Positions 8,968 to 18,344 are shown, numbered from the stretch's first letter. The stretch is DNA of 64,000 bases from Streptomyces omiyaensis (GCF_014650895.1 NZ_BMVV01000004.1:412881-476880), one strand, 5' to 3'. A program made the numbers and translations. The notes: generated by a model from the letters alone, not told the origin.

Positions 8968-10753
8968 CGCCCAGCGGGCCGAGGACCCGTCCGGCGGCGT
9001 GCCGGTCGGCCTCGGCCATCGCCCGGACCAGGGCGGCCGAGCCGCCCGGCCAGTCGGCGGCGGCCGCGTCGAAGGCGGCCCGGCGGGACTCCAGCGGTCC
9101 CTTCTTGGCGGGCAGTCCGTCGAGGACGCGCAGGGCACGGGCCGACAGCGGCACCTGGACGGCGTCGGCCTCCTCGCCGCGGGCCCGGAGCGCCTCCAGG
9201 GCGTAGGCGCCGATCACCGGGTCGCGCAGCGCGCCGCGCAGGGCTCCGGGCGGGGCGGCGGCCGTGTCGAGGAGCTCGAACAGGGCCCGCACGTCGGCTC
9301 CTTCGGAGGCGTGGGCGTGGACCGTGCCGAGCGCGGCGAGCAGCTCCGACCAGGCTTCGGCGGTGCCCCCGCGCGCGTGCAGCCAGTCGGCGAGCACGCG
9401 CGCGGCGGGCGCGTGCGGCCACTGCGCGGCGGCGGCCACCAGCTCGCGCGCGGGCAGGGCGGCGGTCTCGGTGGCGGTGGGCGCGGCGATCCGGCGCACC
9501 CGCAGGAGGTAGCGGACGGTGGCCGCGCCGCGCGGGGTCAGCCCGAAGGCGTCGCCGGAGCGCAGGACGAGGCCGGTGGCGGCGAGCCGGTCGGCGACGA
9601 CGGCGAGGTCGCGGGCCGGCCCCTCCAGGCGGGCGCGGTCGTCCTCGCCGAGGCCCGCCGAGCCGAGCAGCCGGACGAGTTCGGGCACCGGCGGGGTCTC
9701 GTACCCGCCGGTGACGTCCTCGGGGACGGCCACGGGGACGTCCTCCAGGGCCGGGTCGACGGTCCAGTCCTCGTACTCGGCGGCGCGGCGGGCGACCGAG
9801 TCGGCGGCGCAGCCGCGCTGGTAGAGCGCGTACAGCAGGTGCGGCGCCTCGCCGCCGAAGGGCTCGTACTCCTCCTCGGCGAGCTCCTCGACGGCGGCGA
9901 GGAGCTCGTCGGCGTGCCGTTCGACGTCGGCGGCGCCGTCCAGGGCCGCGGGCGGCGGGACGGGGACCGAGGGGTCGCCGTAGTAGTCCATGTGCTCGTC
10001 GAGCAGGGCGTCGGCGAGGACGAGGTGGGGGAAGTCGTCGGGTCCGGGCGCGAAGCGGGCGTACGCGCCGGTGAGCTGCTCGGTGAGTCCGGCGGCGGTC
10101 CAGCGGTCGAGGAGGGCGGCGGTGACGCGGCCGACGCCGGCGGCGACGGCGTGGTCGGTGAGGAGCGGCCCCGCGGCGGGCGGTTCCTCGGCGTCGCGGA
10201 CGTAGGCGCGGGCGACCGCCTCGGCGAGCACGGTGTCGGCGAGCGCGGTCCGGCCCATGAGGTCGGCGCGGAGCACCCCGTCGGGCAGCGGTGCCCCGTC
10301 GAGGGCGCCGATGCGCCGCCGCACGTCGTCGGCGTCGGCGAGGTCGGCGCCGACGGTGCGGAGCAGGGAGGCGTACCAGCGGTGCCAGGTGAGGTTCCCG
10401 GGGTCGGTCATGGCCCGCTCGAAGTCGGGCACGGCCTCGCGGACGACGGCGGCGACGCGCTGCCCGAGTTCGCCGTCGAAGCGTCCGGCGAGGGCGGCGA
10501 CGACGGCCGGGTAGGCGGCGAGGTCGCCGGGCGGGGCGTAGACGAAGGCCGGCAGGTCCTCGACGAGCACCTTGCGGACCAGTTCGGGGGCGGGCTCGGG
10601 GAGTCCGCCGGTCCGGTCGGCGCCTCGCAGCGCGAGCAGCCCCAGCACGGCCTCGGCGGCCCGGACGAAGGCGGGGTCGCTCCGCTCCGGTCCGCCGTCG
10701 AGGAGCGCCAGGAAGTTGTCCAGCCCGGTATTGGTGAGAACGGTCTCGGCCAC
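8954..10753 (-). CDS. Conserved hypothetical protein, about 599 residues
   Basis: I do not recognise a named domain. With GTG at 10753 the protein starts VAETVLTNTGLDNFLALLDGG. It is acidic, Ala/Leu/Asp-rich, without signal peptide or membrane segments, and reads as a long run of alpha-helices with pieces such as VLADALLDEHMDYYGDPSVP and LLYALYQRGCAADSVARRAAEYEDW. A stretch near the middle (RLAATGLVLRSGDAFGLTPRGAATVRYLL, positions near 9550) resembles a winged helix. An earlier start at 10798 would add 15 unconvincing residues. It is soluble and probably cytoplasmic. It overlaps the end of the convergent SGNH hydrolase gene by 14 bases and is followed upstream by an FN3 lipoprotein on the same strand. 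Confidence 0.75.
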   Translation of the reverse strand: MAETVLTNTGLDNFLALLDGGPERSDPAFVRAAEAVLGLLALRGADRTGGLPEPAPELVRKVLVEDLPAFVYAPPGDLAAYPAVVAALAGRFDGELGQRVAAVVREAVPDFERAMTDPGNLTWHRWYASLLRTVGADLADADDVRRRIGALDGAPLPDGVLRADLMGRTALADTVLAEAVARAYVRDAEEPPAAGPLLTDHAVAAGVGRVTAALLDRWTAAGLTEQLTGAYARFAPGPDDFPHLVLADALLDEHMDYYGDPSVPVPPPAALDGAADVERHADELLAAVEELAEEEYEPFGGEAPHLLYALYQRGCAADSVARRAAEYEDWTVDPALEDVPVAVPEDVTGGYETPPVPELVRLLGSAGLGEDDRARLEGPARDLAVVADRLAATGLVLRSGDAFGLTPRGAATVRYLLRVRRIAAPTATETAALPARELVAAAAQWPHAPAARVLADWLHARGGTAEAWSELLAALGTVHAHASEGADVRALFELLDTAAAPPGALRGALRDPVIGAYALEALRARGEEADAVQVPLSARALRVLDGLPAKKGPLESRRAAFDAAAADWPGGSAALVRAMAEADRHAAGRVLGPLGVSLP

Positions 10754-10846
10754 GCTTCCAGGGTAGGTCGGGGGTGCCGGGATCGGCCTGAGGGACACCC
10801 CCGGCGGGGTCCGGCGGGTCCGGCGAACCCGCCGGACCCGGGCGGC

Positions 10847-11803
10847 TCAGCGGACGACGACGGTGCGGGGGGCGGAGAAGTCGCCCCAGGTCCCGTCGGG
10901 GAGGCGGGCGCGGAGGGTGAGGGTGAGGGTGGTGCCGGGCTTCACGCGGGCCGGGAAGGTGTAGGTGGCGCGGCCCGGGGGCGGCGTGGTGCCCCAGACG
11001 ACGGTGGTGGCGAAGCGGCCGTCGATGTGGAGTTCGTGGTGGGTGACGGGGCCCCCGGTCTCCGGCGGGGTCCAGGCGAGGGTGACCTCGCCGCCGGCCG
11101 AGGTGGCGGCGAGGGCGAGCGGGGAGGTGTTGGGGGGTGCTCCGGGGGCGGGCGCGGTGGTGAGGTCGGCGGGGGGACCGTCCGGGGAGGAGTTCTCCGC
11201 GGCGTCGCGGGCGCGGAGGGTGAAGGAGTAGGCGGTGCCGGGGCGCAGGCCGGTGACGCGGGCGCTGGTGGCGGTGCCGGGGGCGGTGTGGACGCGGACG
11301 CCCGCCTGGTGGACGTCGTAGGCGGTGACGCGGGTGTCGTCGCGGGAGGGGGTCCAGGTGAGGACGGCGGCGTCGGGACCGTCGGGGGTGGCGCGCAGGG
11401 TGCGGGGGGCGGTGGGGGGTTCGCGGTCCTCGGCGGTGGCGCGGAGGGTGGTGGCGGGGACGGCGGGGGTGGCGGGCGAGGCGTTGCCGGCGGCGTCGCG
11501 GGCGATGACGGCGAAGGTGTGGCGGGTGCCGGGGGCGAGGCCGGTGACGTCGGTCATGAGGGTGGTGCCGGGGAGTTCCCTGACCGGCCGGCCGTCCTGG
11601 AGGACCTGGTAGGAGGTGACCGCGCGGTCGTCGGCGGCCGCCTGCCACATGACGTGGACGGTGGTGGCGCTGCCGGAGGTGGCCGTCAGGCCGGTGGGGG
11701 CGGCGGGCGGGGTGGTGTCCGGGGCGGCTCCGGCGCCGGAGCAGGCGGTGAGCGCGGCGAGTGCCGCACCGGTCAACAGGCTTGCGGCGAGCGGGCGTTG
11801 CAC
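10847..11803 (-). CDS. Secreted lipoprotein with three fibronectin type III domains
   Basis: A 318-residue protein from GTG at 11803. The N-terminus is a lipoprotein signal with lipobox LTAC (the Cys near residue 21). Three FN3 repeats follow, each starting with a Pro-rich strand (PPAAPTGLTAT, PPTAPRTLRAT, then SPLALAATSAGGEVTLAWTPP) and containing the Tyr/Phe core (TRHTFAVIARDAAGNAS, TAYSFTLRARDAAENSS). There is no catalytic domain, so it is probably an adhesion or carbohydrate-proximal surface protein that has lost or never had a glycosidase partner. Domain assignment is firm; function unknown. The third domain is the most divergent. Confidence 0.82.
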   Translation of the reverse strand: MQRPLAASLLTGAALAALTACSGAGAAPDTTPPAAPTGLTATSGSATTVHVMWQAAADDRAVTSYQVLQDGRPVRELPGTTLMTDVTGLAPGTRHTFAVIARDAAGNASPATPAVPATTLRATAEDREPPTAPRTLRATPDGPDAAVLTWTPSRDDTRVTAYDVHQAGVRVHTAPGTATSARVTGLRPGTAYSFTLRARDAAENSSPDGPPADLTTAPAPGAPPNTSPLALAATSAGGEVTLAWTPPETGGPVTHHELHIDGRFATTVVWGTTPPPGRATYTFPARVKPGTTLTLTLRARLPDGTWGDFSAPRTVVVR

Positions 11804-11946
11804 GGTCCGGCCTCCGTCCGTCGAAAAGGTCCAGACCTATATCGCATGCGGAGGGAGGGATTCGCAAGGGGGCGTCGGGGGGCCGTTGTCGGTGGGGCGC
11901 GCTTCACTGGAACCGTCACTCTCCGTAGTCGATTTCCGGGGGAACC

Positions 11947-12546
11947 ATGACGGACCGTTGGCTGTACGTGTCGGGAGCCGGGGTGCTGCGGCGCGGCTGG
12001 ACCGAGGCGATGGTGCGGGAGCTGCTCGGACTGCCGGACGTGCAGGGCCGCGATCCGCGCCGGTACGCGCCGGCGCCGGTGCGGCTCTACCTGCTGGCGC
12101 GGGTCGAGGCGGTGGAGCGGACGCCGGAGTTCGCGGCGGCCTCGGCGGCCCTCGCCCGGGCCCGGCGGAGCGCGGGCGCCGGGCTGCTCGCCGGGAGGCG
12201 GCGGGCCGCCGTGCTCGCCGCGATCCGGGCCGAGCCGATCGAGGTGCCGAGGCTGCCGGCGGCCGAGCTGGAGCGCCGGGCGGCCCGCCACCGGCACCTG
12301 CTGACCGCCCGCGGACCGGGCGGCCGGGAGGCCGGACCGCCCGCCGGCCCGCTCGCGCGGTGGCAGGTGGGGTACCTGCGCCAGGCCCTCGTCCGGTACG
12401 AGACGCTGCTCGACGGGCTCTACGGCGACGTCGGACGCCGCGAGGCCGAGCGGCTGCTGCGGCGCAGGCTGTACGAGGCGATCGCCGCCGCGTATCCGGC
12501 GCTGGCCGGGGAGTGCGCCCGGCGGATCGCGCGGGAGTCGGCGTGA
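11947..12546 (+). CDS. Uncharacterised Arg-rich protein (GWT...LLG-x-PD motif)
   Basis: A 199-residue soluble protein from the ATG at 11947. The N-terminal part, RRGWTEAMVRELLGLPD then APAPVRLYLLARVEAVE, is a recurring motif in many uncharacterised actinobacterial and phage-associated proteins and looks like a small helix-turn-helix or wing element. The rest is rich in Arg, Ala and Leu with long helices (WQVGYLRQALVRYETLLDGLYG). No enzyme motif is seen. A strong hairpin separates it from the convergent permease gene. Being a gene is likely from length, codon pattern and conserved motif; its function is not known. Confidence 0.65.
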   Translation: MTDRWLYVSGAGVLRRGWTEAMVRELLGLPDVQGRDPRRYAPAPVRLYLLARVEAVERTPEFAAASAALARARRSAGAGLLAGRRRAAVLAAIRAEPIEVPRLPAAELERRAARHRHLLTARGPGGREAGPPAGPLARWQVGYLRQALVRYETLLDGLYGDVGRREAERLLRRRLYEAIAAAYPALAGECARRIARESA

Positions 12547-12563
12547 GGGCGGCGGGCACGCCG

Positions 12564-12602
12564 CCGCCCCGGTCCCCGCGGGGTGCGCGGGGGCCGGGGC
12601 GG
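12564..12602. terminator. Bidirectional terminator hairpin
   Basis: A 16-base stem (12564-12579 with 12587-12602; one G-T pair) around a 7-base loop, between a plus-strand gene ending at 12546 and a minus-strand permease ending at 12702. Confidence 0.7.
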
Positions 12603-12701
12603 GCGGGGCGGAGGCGGGGCGCGGTGCGTGCCCCGGCGGGGCCGGGCCTTCCGGGTGCGGTCCCGCTCGTGGGCACGGTCCTGCTCGTGGCCGCGGGCCG
12701 G

Positions 12702-14141
12702 CTAGTGGGCGTGGGCCGCCTTGGCGCTGCGGATCTCCTCGCCCGGCTCCATCGGCGCCGTCACCTCGTCGTCGTCCTTGCGTCCGCCGAAGTGGTTGAA
12801 GACCACGTTGAGCAGGACGGCGGCGACGCAGCCGGTGGAGATGCCGGAGTCCAGGATGATCTTCGCGGTCTCCGGGAAGGCGTGGTAGAACTCCGGCGCC
12901 GTGATCGGGATGATGCCGACGGCCAGCGAGACGGCCACGATGAGGACGTTGTTGTCCTTCTCCAGGCCGGCCTTGACCAGGGTCTGGATGCCGCTGGCCG
13001 CGACCGAGCCGAAGAGGACGACGCCCGCGCCGCCGAGGACCGGCCGGGGCACGACCGAGATCAGCGAGGCCGCGACGGGCGAGAGGCCCATCAGGACCAG
13101 CAGACCGCCGCCGCAGGCGACGACGTAACGGCTGCGGATCTTGGTCATGGCGACCAGGCCGACGTTCTGGGCGAAGGCGCTGCACATGAAGCCGTTGAAG
13201 AGCGGGCTGAGCGCGGAGCCGAGGGTGTCGGCGCGCAGACCGCCCGCGATGGTCTTCTCGTCGGCGGGCTTCTCGACGATCTCGCCGAGCGCCAGCATGT
13301 CGGCGGTCGACTCGGTCATCGAGACCAGCATGACCACGCACATCGAGATGATCGCCGCCAGGGCGAACTGCGGGGCGCCGAAGTGGAACGGCGTCGGGAA
13401 GCCGACGATGTCCGCCTCCGCCACCGCGCTGAAGTCGGTGACGCCGAAGGGTATGGCGATCAGCGTGCCGAGGACCAGGCCGACGAGGACGGCGATCTGC
13501 TTCAGGAACCCGCGGGTGAAGCGGCGCAGCAGCAGGACCACGACGAGCGTGATGCCGGCCAGGGCGAGGAACTTCACCGACCCGTAGTTCTCCGCCGCCG
13601 GGTTGGGCCCCTGGGCCCAGCCGAAGGCGACCGGCAGCAGCGAGACGCCGATGAGGGTGATGACGGTTCCGGTGACGACCGGCGGGAAGAACCGCACCAG
13701 CCGGGAGAACCAGGGAGCGGCGAGGAAGCCCAGCACGCCGGCGACGATGATCGCGCCGAAGATGATGGGCAGCGCGTCGGCCTTGTCGTCCGTCGTGTCG
13801 ACGATCGCCAGCATGGGGGCGACACCGGCGAAGGTGACGCCGTTGACGAAGGGGAGCTTGGCGCCGATCTTCCAGAAGCCGAGCGTCTGGAGGAAGGTGG
13901 CGAGGCCGGCCGTGAAGAGGCTGGCCCCGGTGAGGAAGGTGAGTTCGGTGCCGGAGAGGCCGACGGCCGCTCCGACGATCAGCGGCGGGGCCACCACGCC
14001 CGCGTACATGGCGGCCACGTGCTGGAGGCCGCTGGTGAACATCTTCAGGGGGGGCAGGATCTCGTCGACCGGATGCTTGGTCCGGTCTTCCGGGGCGGTG
14101 CCTGCGTCTTGTGCATTGCGAACCTGGGGCTCGTCGGCCAC
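12702..14141 (-). CDS. NCS2-family nucleobase:cation symporter (uracil-xanthine permease type)
   Basis: A 479-residue polytopic membrane protein. It begins with the NCS2 pattern GLQHVAAMYAGVVAPPLIVGAAVGL and keeps the conserved central motif ESTADMLALGEI (NCS2 QE/E-x-x-x-x-G element) and the NVGLVAMTKIRSRYVVACGG segment. About 12-14 helices are visible, with a charged tail ending in SAKAAHAH. Family members import xanthine, uric acid or uracil with protons. It lies downstream of the deaminase gene but behind a perfect 17-bp hairpin, so probably has its own promoter in 14142-14318; I found no copy of either palindromic operator there. A paralogue is encoded at 15905-17323. Confidence 0.93.
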   Translation of the reverse strand: MADEPQVRNAQDAGTAPEDRTKHPVDEILPPLKMFTSGLQHVAAMYAGVVAPPLIVGAAVGLSGTELTFLTGASLFTAGLATFLQTLGFWKIGAKLPFVNGVTFAGVAPMLAIVDTTDDKADALPIIFGAIIVAGVLGFLAAPWFSRLVRFFPPVVTGTVITLIGVSLLPVAFGWAQGPNPAAENYGSVKFLALAGITLVVVLLLRRFTRGFLKQIAVLVGLVLGTLIAIPFGVTDFSAVAEADIVGFPTPFHFGAPQFALAAIISMCVVMLVSMTESTADMLALGEIVEKPADEKTIAGGLRADTLGSALSPLFNGFMCSAFAQNVGLVAMTKIRSRYVVACGGGLLVLMGLSPVAASLISVVPRPVLGGAGVVLFGSVAASGIQTLVKAGLEKDNNVLIVAVSLAVGIIPITAPEFYHAFPETAKIILDSGISTGCVAAVLLNVVFNHFGGRKDDDEVTAPMEPGEEIRSAKAAHAH

Positions 14142-14318
14142 GGCGGTTCCTCCGGTCGGTTACACGTCGGCGGTGACGCGGGTGTCAGGGAGTCGGAGCG
14201 ATGCGGTGCGAAGTGCAGGAGGTGCGGCTCGGTGCGAGGTGGTGCGGTGCGCCGGAGGAAGGGGTGCGGCGCGGACGACGGGGTGCCCGGTGTGGGGGTG
14301 CGGGCACGGGTCACCGTC

Positions 14319-14359
14319 CCGGGGGGCGCCGTACGACTTCTGCGTACGGCGCCCCCCGG
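14319..14359 (-). terminator. Terminator hairpin after the deaminase gene
   Basis: A perfect 17-bp stem (14319-14335 pairs with 14343-14359) with loop ACTTCTG. It should end minus-strand transcription coming from the deaminase gene before the next permease gene. Confidence 0.82.
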
Positions 14360-14438
14360 TCGGGCTGCCGCGGACCCCGCTCGGGTCCGCGGCGACCGGT
14401 CGGGGGCCGTCCCCCCCGACCGGACTCCGGGGGGAGGA

Positions 14439-15830
14439 TCAGGCCTGGGCCGCGATGCGGGCCAGGCGCTGGGCCTCCGTGCGCGCGTCCCGCGCGATGG
14501 TGTCCTCGTCGACGGTGAGCAGGCGATTGTTCTCCACGATCTGCTTGCCGTTGACGAAGGAGGCGGTGACCGGGGCCGCCGCGCCGAAGACGATGGCGGT
14601 GACCGGGTCGGCGATCGACGAGTGGCCGAGGCCGTCGATCTTCCAGAGGACGAAGTCGGCGAGCTTGCCCGCCTCCAGGGAGCCGATGTTGTCGGCGCGG
14701 CCGAGGACCTGCGCACCGCCGTAGGTGCCGAGGCGCAGCGCCTGGCGGGCGTTGAGCGCGGACTCGCGGTGGGCGCCGAGGCGGTTGATGAGCAGCGCGT
14801 TGCGCAGCTCGGTGTGGAGCTCGCCCGACTCGTTGGAGGCGGTGCCGTCGACGCCGAGGCCGACCGGTACGCCCGCCTTCAGCATGTCGGGGACGCGGGC
14901 GATGCCGGCGGCGAGGCGCGCGTTGGAGGACGGGCAGTGGGCGACGCCGGTCTTCGTGCGGGCGAAGGCGGCGATGTCGGAGTCGTTCATGTGGACGCAG
15001 TGCGCCATCCACACGTCCTCGCCGAGGAAGCCGGTCGACTCGAAGTAGTCGGTCGGGCCCATGCCGAAGAGCTCGTGGCAGAACTTCTCCTCCTCCACGG
15101 TCTCCGAGCCGTGGGTGTGCATGCGCACGCCGAGCCGGCGGCCGAGCGCGGCGCCCTCGCGGAGCAGCTCGGTGGAGATGGAGAAGGGGGAGCAGGGGGC
15201 GACGGCGACCTGCGTCATCGAGTCGAAGGAGGCGTCGTGGTGCTTCTTGACGGTCTCCTCGGTCGCGGCGAGCGCGCCCTCGGTGGTCTCGACGGCGAAG
15301 TCCGGCGGCAGGCCGCCGTCCTTCTCGCTGCGGTCCATGGAGCCGCGGGCCAGGGTGAAGCGGACGCCCATCTCGGACGCGGCGCCGATGATGGCGCCGG
15401 ACAGGTCGCCGGAGCCCTGCGGGAAGACGTAGTGGTGGTCCATCGCGGTGGTGACGCCACCGCGGGCCATCATGGCCAGCGAACCCTGGGCGGCGACGCG
15501 CACCATCTGCTCGTCGATGCGGGCCCAGGTCGGGTAGAGCGCGACCAGCCAGTTGAAGAGGTTGTGGTCGGTCGCGAGGCCCCGGGTGATCCACTGGTAG
15601 AAGTGGTGGTGGGTGTTGACCAGGCCCGGCGTGATCAGGTGACCGGTGGCGTCGATGCGCCGGACCACGTTCTCCAGGTTCTCGGGCGCCTTGCCGGCGC
15701 CGAGGGACTCGATCCGGTTGCCGGCGACGACGAGGTAGCCGGAGGCGTACTCGGTGTCCTGCGCGTCGACGGTGGCGATGGCCGCGTTCTCGATGACGAT
15801 GCGCTGGGGGGCTGCCGAAGGTGCTGCCAT
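14439..15830 (-). CDS. 8-oxoguanine deaminase-type amidohydrolase
   Basis: A 463-residue metal-dependent hydrolase of the guanine deaminase/TRZ/ATZ group. Metal ligands are visible: LVNTHHHFYQW (His74 and His76), MHTHGSETVEEE, AHCVHMND and the Asp of GLGVDGTASNE. The WLVALYPTWARIDEQM stretch after the HxH motif is typical of 8-oxoguanine deaminases; a simpler guanine-deaminase role cannot be excluded. It turns the base into urate (from 8-oxoguanine) or xanthine (from guanine), feeding the uricase encoded upstream on the same strand. It lies between two NCS2 permease genes, 74 bases after the first. The ATG at 15830 is chosen because the reading further upstream enters the permease stop region. 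Confidence 0.88.
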   Translation of the reverse strand: MAAPSAAPQRIVIENAAIATVDAQDTEYASGYLVVAGNRIESLGAGKAPENLENVVRRIDATGHLITPGLVNTHHHFYQWITRGLATDHNLFNWLVALYPTWARIDEQMVRVAAQGSLAMMARGGVTTAMDHHYVFPQGSGDLSGAIIGAASEMGVRFTLARGSMDRSEKDGGLPPDFAVETTEGALAATEETVKKHHDASFDSMTQVAVAPCSPFSISTELLREGAALGRRLGVRMHTHGSETVEEEKFCHELFGMGPTDYFESTGFLGEDVWMAHCVHMNDSDIAAFARTKTGVAHCPSSNARLAAGIARVPDMLKAGVPVGLGVDGTASNESGELHTELRNALLINRLGAHRESALNARQALRLGTYGGAQVLGRADNIGSLEAGKLADFVLWKIDGLGHSSIADPVTAIVFGAAAPVTASFVNGKQIVENNRLLTVDEDTIARDARTEAQRLARIAAQA

Positions 15831-15904
15831 GGCGGTGCTTCCTTCATTCCAGGGGGTGGGGATCCCTCCGCGACGGGCTCGCGGGGGGAGGGCACGGCAG
15901 GACC

Positions 15905-17323
15905 CTAGGAGGATTTGAGTGCCGGAGCCGTCTGACGGCTCCGGGTGCCGAGATGGTGGAAGAACAGATTCAGCAGGACGGCGACGAGCGCGCCGGCGCT
16001 GATGCCGGAGCCGAGCACGGTCTGCGCCCAGGCGGGGAAGCCGGCGTAGAAGGTGGGAGCGGCGAGCGGGATGATGCCCGCTCCGAGCGCGACGGCCACC
16101 AGGATGATGTTGGAGCTGTCGTCGAGCCCGGCCTCGGAGAGCGTCCGGATGCCGCTGACGGCGATGGAGCCGAAGAGGACGATGCCGGCGCCGCCGAGGA
16201 CGGGCATCGGGACGGTGGAGACCACCGCGCCGAGCACCGGGAAGGCGCCGAGCACCAGGAGGGCGCCGCCGGCGACGGCGACCACGTAGCGGGAGCGGAC
16301 CCGGGTGAGCGAGACGACGCCGACGTTCTGCGCGAAGGCGGAGGTCGGGAAGCCGCCGAAGACGGGGCCGAGCAGGGTGGCGATGCCGTCGGTGCGCAGG
16401 CCCCGGGTGATGGTCCTGCCGTCGCTGGGCCGGTCGCAGATCTCGCCGAGGGCGAGCATGCCGGCGCTGGACTCGGTCATGAGGACGAGCATCACGATGC
16501 ACAGGGAGAGGATCGCGGCGGGCTGGAACTCGGGGGCGCCGAAGGCGAAGGGGGCCGGCAGGGCCGCGACGGGCGCCTCGCGCAGGGCGCCGAAGTCGGC
16601 CATCCCGAAGGGGATCGCGGCGAGGGTGCCGATGAGCAGGCCGAGGAGGAGCGCGATCTGCTTGACGAAGCCGCGCCCGAAGCGCTGGAAGAGCAGCACG
16701 ACCACGAGGGTGAAGCCGGCGAGCGCGAGGTACTTCATGGCGCCGAAGTCGGCGGCGGTCTTGTCGCCTCCCTGGGCCCAGCTGACGGGCACCGGCATCA
16801 GGGTGACGCCGATCAGGGTGATGACGACGCCGGTGACGAGCGGCGGGAAGAAGCGCAGGAGCCGTCCGAAGAAGGGGCCGACGGCGAGGCAGAAGACGCC
16901 GGCGACCATGACCGCGCCGTAGATGGCGGGGAGTTGGTGGCCGGGGGCGCTCGTCTCGGCGATGGCCAGCATCGGGGCGATGCCCGCGGAGGAGGCCGCG
17001 TTGACGAAGGGGAGCCGGTTGCCGGCGAAGTTCCGGACGCCGAGGGTCTGCAGGATGGTGGCGCAGCCGGCGATCAGGAGGCTGGCGGCGATGAGCCGGG
17101 TCATCCCGGCCGCGTCGAGTCCGACGGCCTGGCCGATGATGAGCGGAGGGGTGACGACGCCGGCGTACATGGCGGCGATGTGCTGGAGCGCCGCGGGCAC
17201 GAGCCGCGAGGCGGGGAGCTTCTCGTCCACCGGATGGCAGGCGGCCTGGGACGGGGCCGCGGTGGACGACGGGGTGGGACACGGGCCTTCGGCGGACGCC
17301 GGCCCCTTTGCGGGCAGTGCCAT
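15905..17323 (-). CDS. NCS2-family nucleobase:cation symporter (second copy)
   Basis: A 472-residue permease paralogous to the one at 12702-14141: LQHIAAMYAGVVTPPLIIGQAVGL near the N-terminus, ESSAGMLALGEI in the centre and QNVGVVSLTRVRSRYVVAVAGG later. The N-terminus carries a 30-residue Ser/Pro/Ala extension not seen in the other copy. Position directly after uricase and before the deaminase suggests xanthine or urate uptake. The ATG lies 24 bases after a perfect hairpin that follows uricase, so expression depends on read-through, processing or a promoter inside the uricase gene. Substrate split between the two permeases is not readable. Confidence 0.92.
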   Translation of the reverse strand: MALPAKGPASAEGPCPTPSSTAAPSQAACHPVDEKLPASRLVPAALQHIAAMYAGVVTPPLIIGQAVGLDAAGMTRLIAASLLIAGCATILQTLGVRNFAGNRLPFVNAASSAGIAPMLAIAETSAPGHQLPAIYGAVMVAGVFCLAVGPFFGRLLRFFPPLVTGVVITLIGVTLMPVPVSWAQGGDKTAADFGAMKYLALAGFTLVVVLLFQRFGRGFVKQIALLLGLLIGTLAAIPFGMADFGALREAPVAALPAPFAFGAPEFQPAAILSLCIVMLVLMTESSAGMLALGEICDRPSDGRTITRGLRTDGIATLLGPVFGGFPTSAFAQNVGVVSLTRVRSRYVVAVAGGALLVLGAFPVLGAVVSTVPMPVLGGAGIVLFGSIAVSGIRTLSEAGLDDSSNIILVAVALGAGIIPLAAPTFYAGFPAWAQTVLGSGISAGALVAVLLNLFFHHLGTRSRQTAPALKSS

Positions 17324-17346
17324 GCTGGGTTCCCTCCGGTCTGGTG

Positions 17347-17382
17347 CCGGTCCCCGCCCGGCTGCGGGCGGGCGGGGACCGG
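17347..17382 (-). terminator. Hairpin between uricase and permease genes
   Basis: A perfect 14-bp stem (CCGGTCCCCGCCCG at 17347-17360 with 17369-17382), 8-base loop. It ends the uraD-uraH-uricase transcript or acts as a stabilising/attenuating element in the leader of the permease gene only 24 bases away. Confidence 0.7.
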
Positions 17383-17415
17383 ATCACTCAGTGCCGCTCA
17401 GAGATGTGGTGCCGC

Positions 17416-18339
17416 TCAGAGATTGGTCATGTCGACCGGGATCAGCGCCTCGGCGCCGTCACGCAGGACCGTGGCCTCGATGAGGCCGTACATGCGGTCC
17501 GCGGCGTAGTAGACCTCGTTGTCGTTCTTCAGCCCGAAGGGCTCGAGGTCGACCAGGAAGTGGTGCTTGTTGGGGAGCGAGAAGCGCACCTCGTCGATCT
17601 CCGCGCGGTGGTTGATGATCCGCGTGGCCATCTGGTAGAGCGTCTGCTGGAGGGAGTACGAGTACGTCTCCGCGAACGCCTCGAGCATGTGCTTCCTGGT
17701 CTGCTCGTAGGACCGCTCCCAGTGGGGCATGCGCTGGTCGTCGTCGGTCCAGTTGAACCGCCAGCGGCCGGACACCTGGGTCGCCAGGATGCGGTCGTAC
17801 GCCTCCTGGAGGGTGGTGTACTGGTCCTTGATGTAGCCCCAGAACTCCGAGTTGGTGGAGTTCATGACGACGAGGTCCTTGAGGCCGGAGATGACCTCCC
17901 ACTTCTCGCCGTCGTAGGTGATCTGGGTGACCCGGGTCTCCTGGCCCTTGCGGGCGAAGGAGTGGTTCACCTCGTCGGCGCCGATGAACTTGGAGTTGGC
18001 GTCCGAGGAGGCGATGCGCTCCCAGGAGTACTCCTCGATCCGGATCCGGGCCCGCTTGATGGGCTCCTGGCTCGTCACGAAGTGGCGGGCGAGGTGGATG
18101 CCGAACTGCTCGGCGGACTCGATGCCGTACTCCTTGGCGAACGCGAAGACGGTGTTCTTCGTCGTGTCGGTGGGGAGGCAGTGGGCGTTGGAGCCGGTGA
18201 GGTGCACGTCGCTGAGGTCGCCGGAGAGGGCGACGGAGACGTTCAGGTCCTTGATGTGGTGGGTGGCGCCGTCCCGCGTGATCTTGACGACGCGGTTCTC
18301 TGCTTTGCCGTACTGGTTCTGGCCGAGAATCGTGGGCAT
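17416..18339 (-). CDS. pucL: Urate oxidase (uricase, factor-independent)
   Basis: A 307-residue cofactor-free urate hydroxylase that oxidises urate to 5-hydroxyisourate and H2O2. Family landmarks: KAENRVVKITRDG near the N-terminus, LPTDTTKNTVFAFAK (uricase signature with the T-K active-site pair), the long ATRIINHRAEIDEVRFSLPN strand and the C-terminal HHFLVDLEPFGLKNDNEVYYA. The size is right and no frameshift is seen. It follows uraH after a 5-base gap on the same strand, so the three enzymes that take urate to S-allantoin are ordered uraD-uraH-uricase in one operon. The catalase gene 4 kb away shares the operon's operator and would remove its H2O2. Confidence 0.96.
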   Translation of the reverse strand: MPTILGQNQYGKAENRVVKITRDGATHHIKDLNVSVALSGDLSDVHLTGSNAHCLPTDTTKNTVFAFAKEYGIESAEQFGIHLARHFVTSQEPIKRARIRIEEYSWERIASSDANSKFIGADEVNHSFARKGQETRVTQITYDGEKWEVISGLKDLVVMNSTNSEFWGYIKDQYTTLQEAYDRILATQVSGRWRFNWTDDDQRMPHWERSYEQTRKHMLEAFAETYSYSLQQTLYQMATRIINHRAEIDEVRFSLPNKHHFLVDLEPFGLKNDNEVYYAADRMYGLIEATVLRDGAEALIPVDMTNL

Positions 18340-18344
18340 GTCTG

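Noticed and set aside
8847..11867. A 1006-codon open frame on the minus strand
   Set aside because: Arg/Pro/His-rich translation that runs across two better genes in another frame; a by-product of high GC at third positions.
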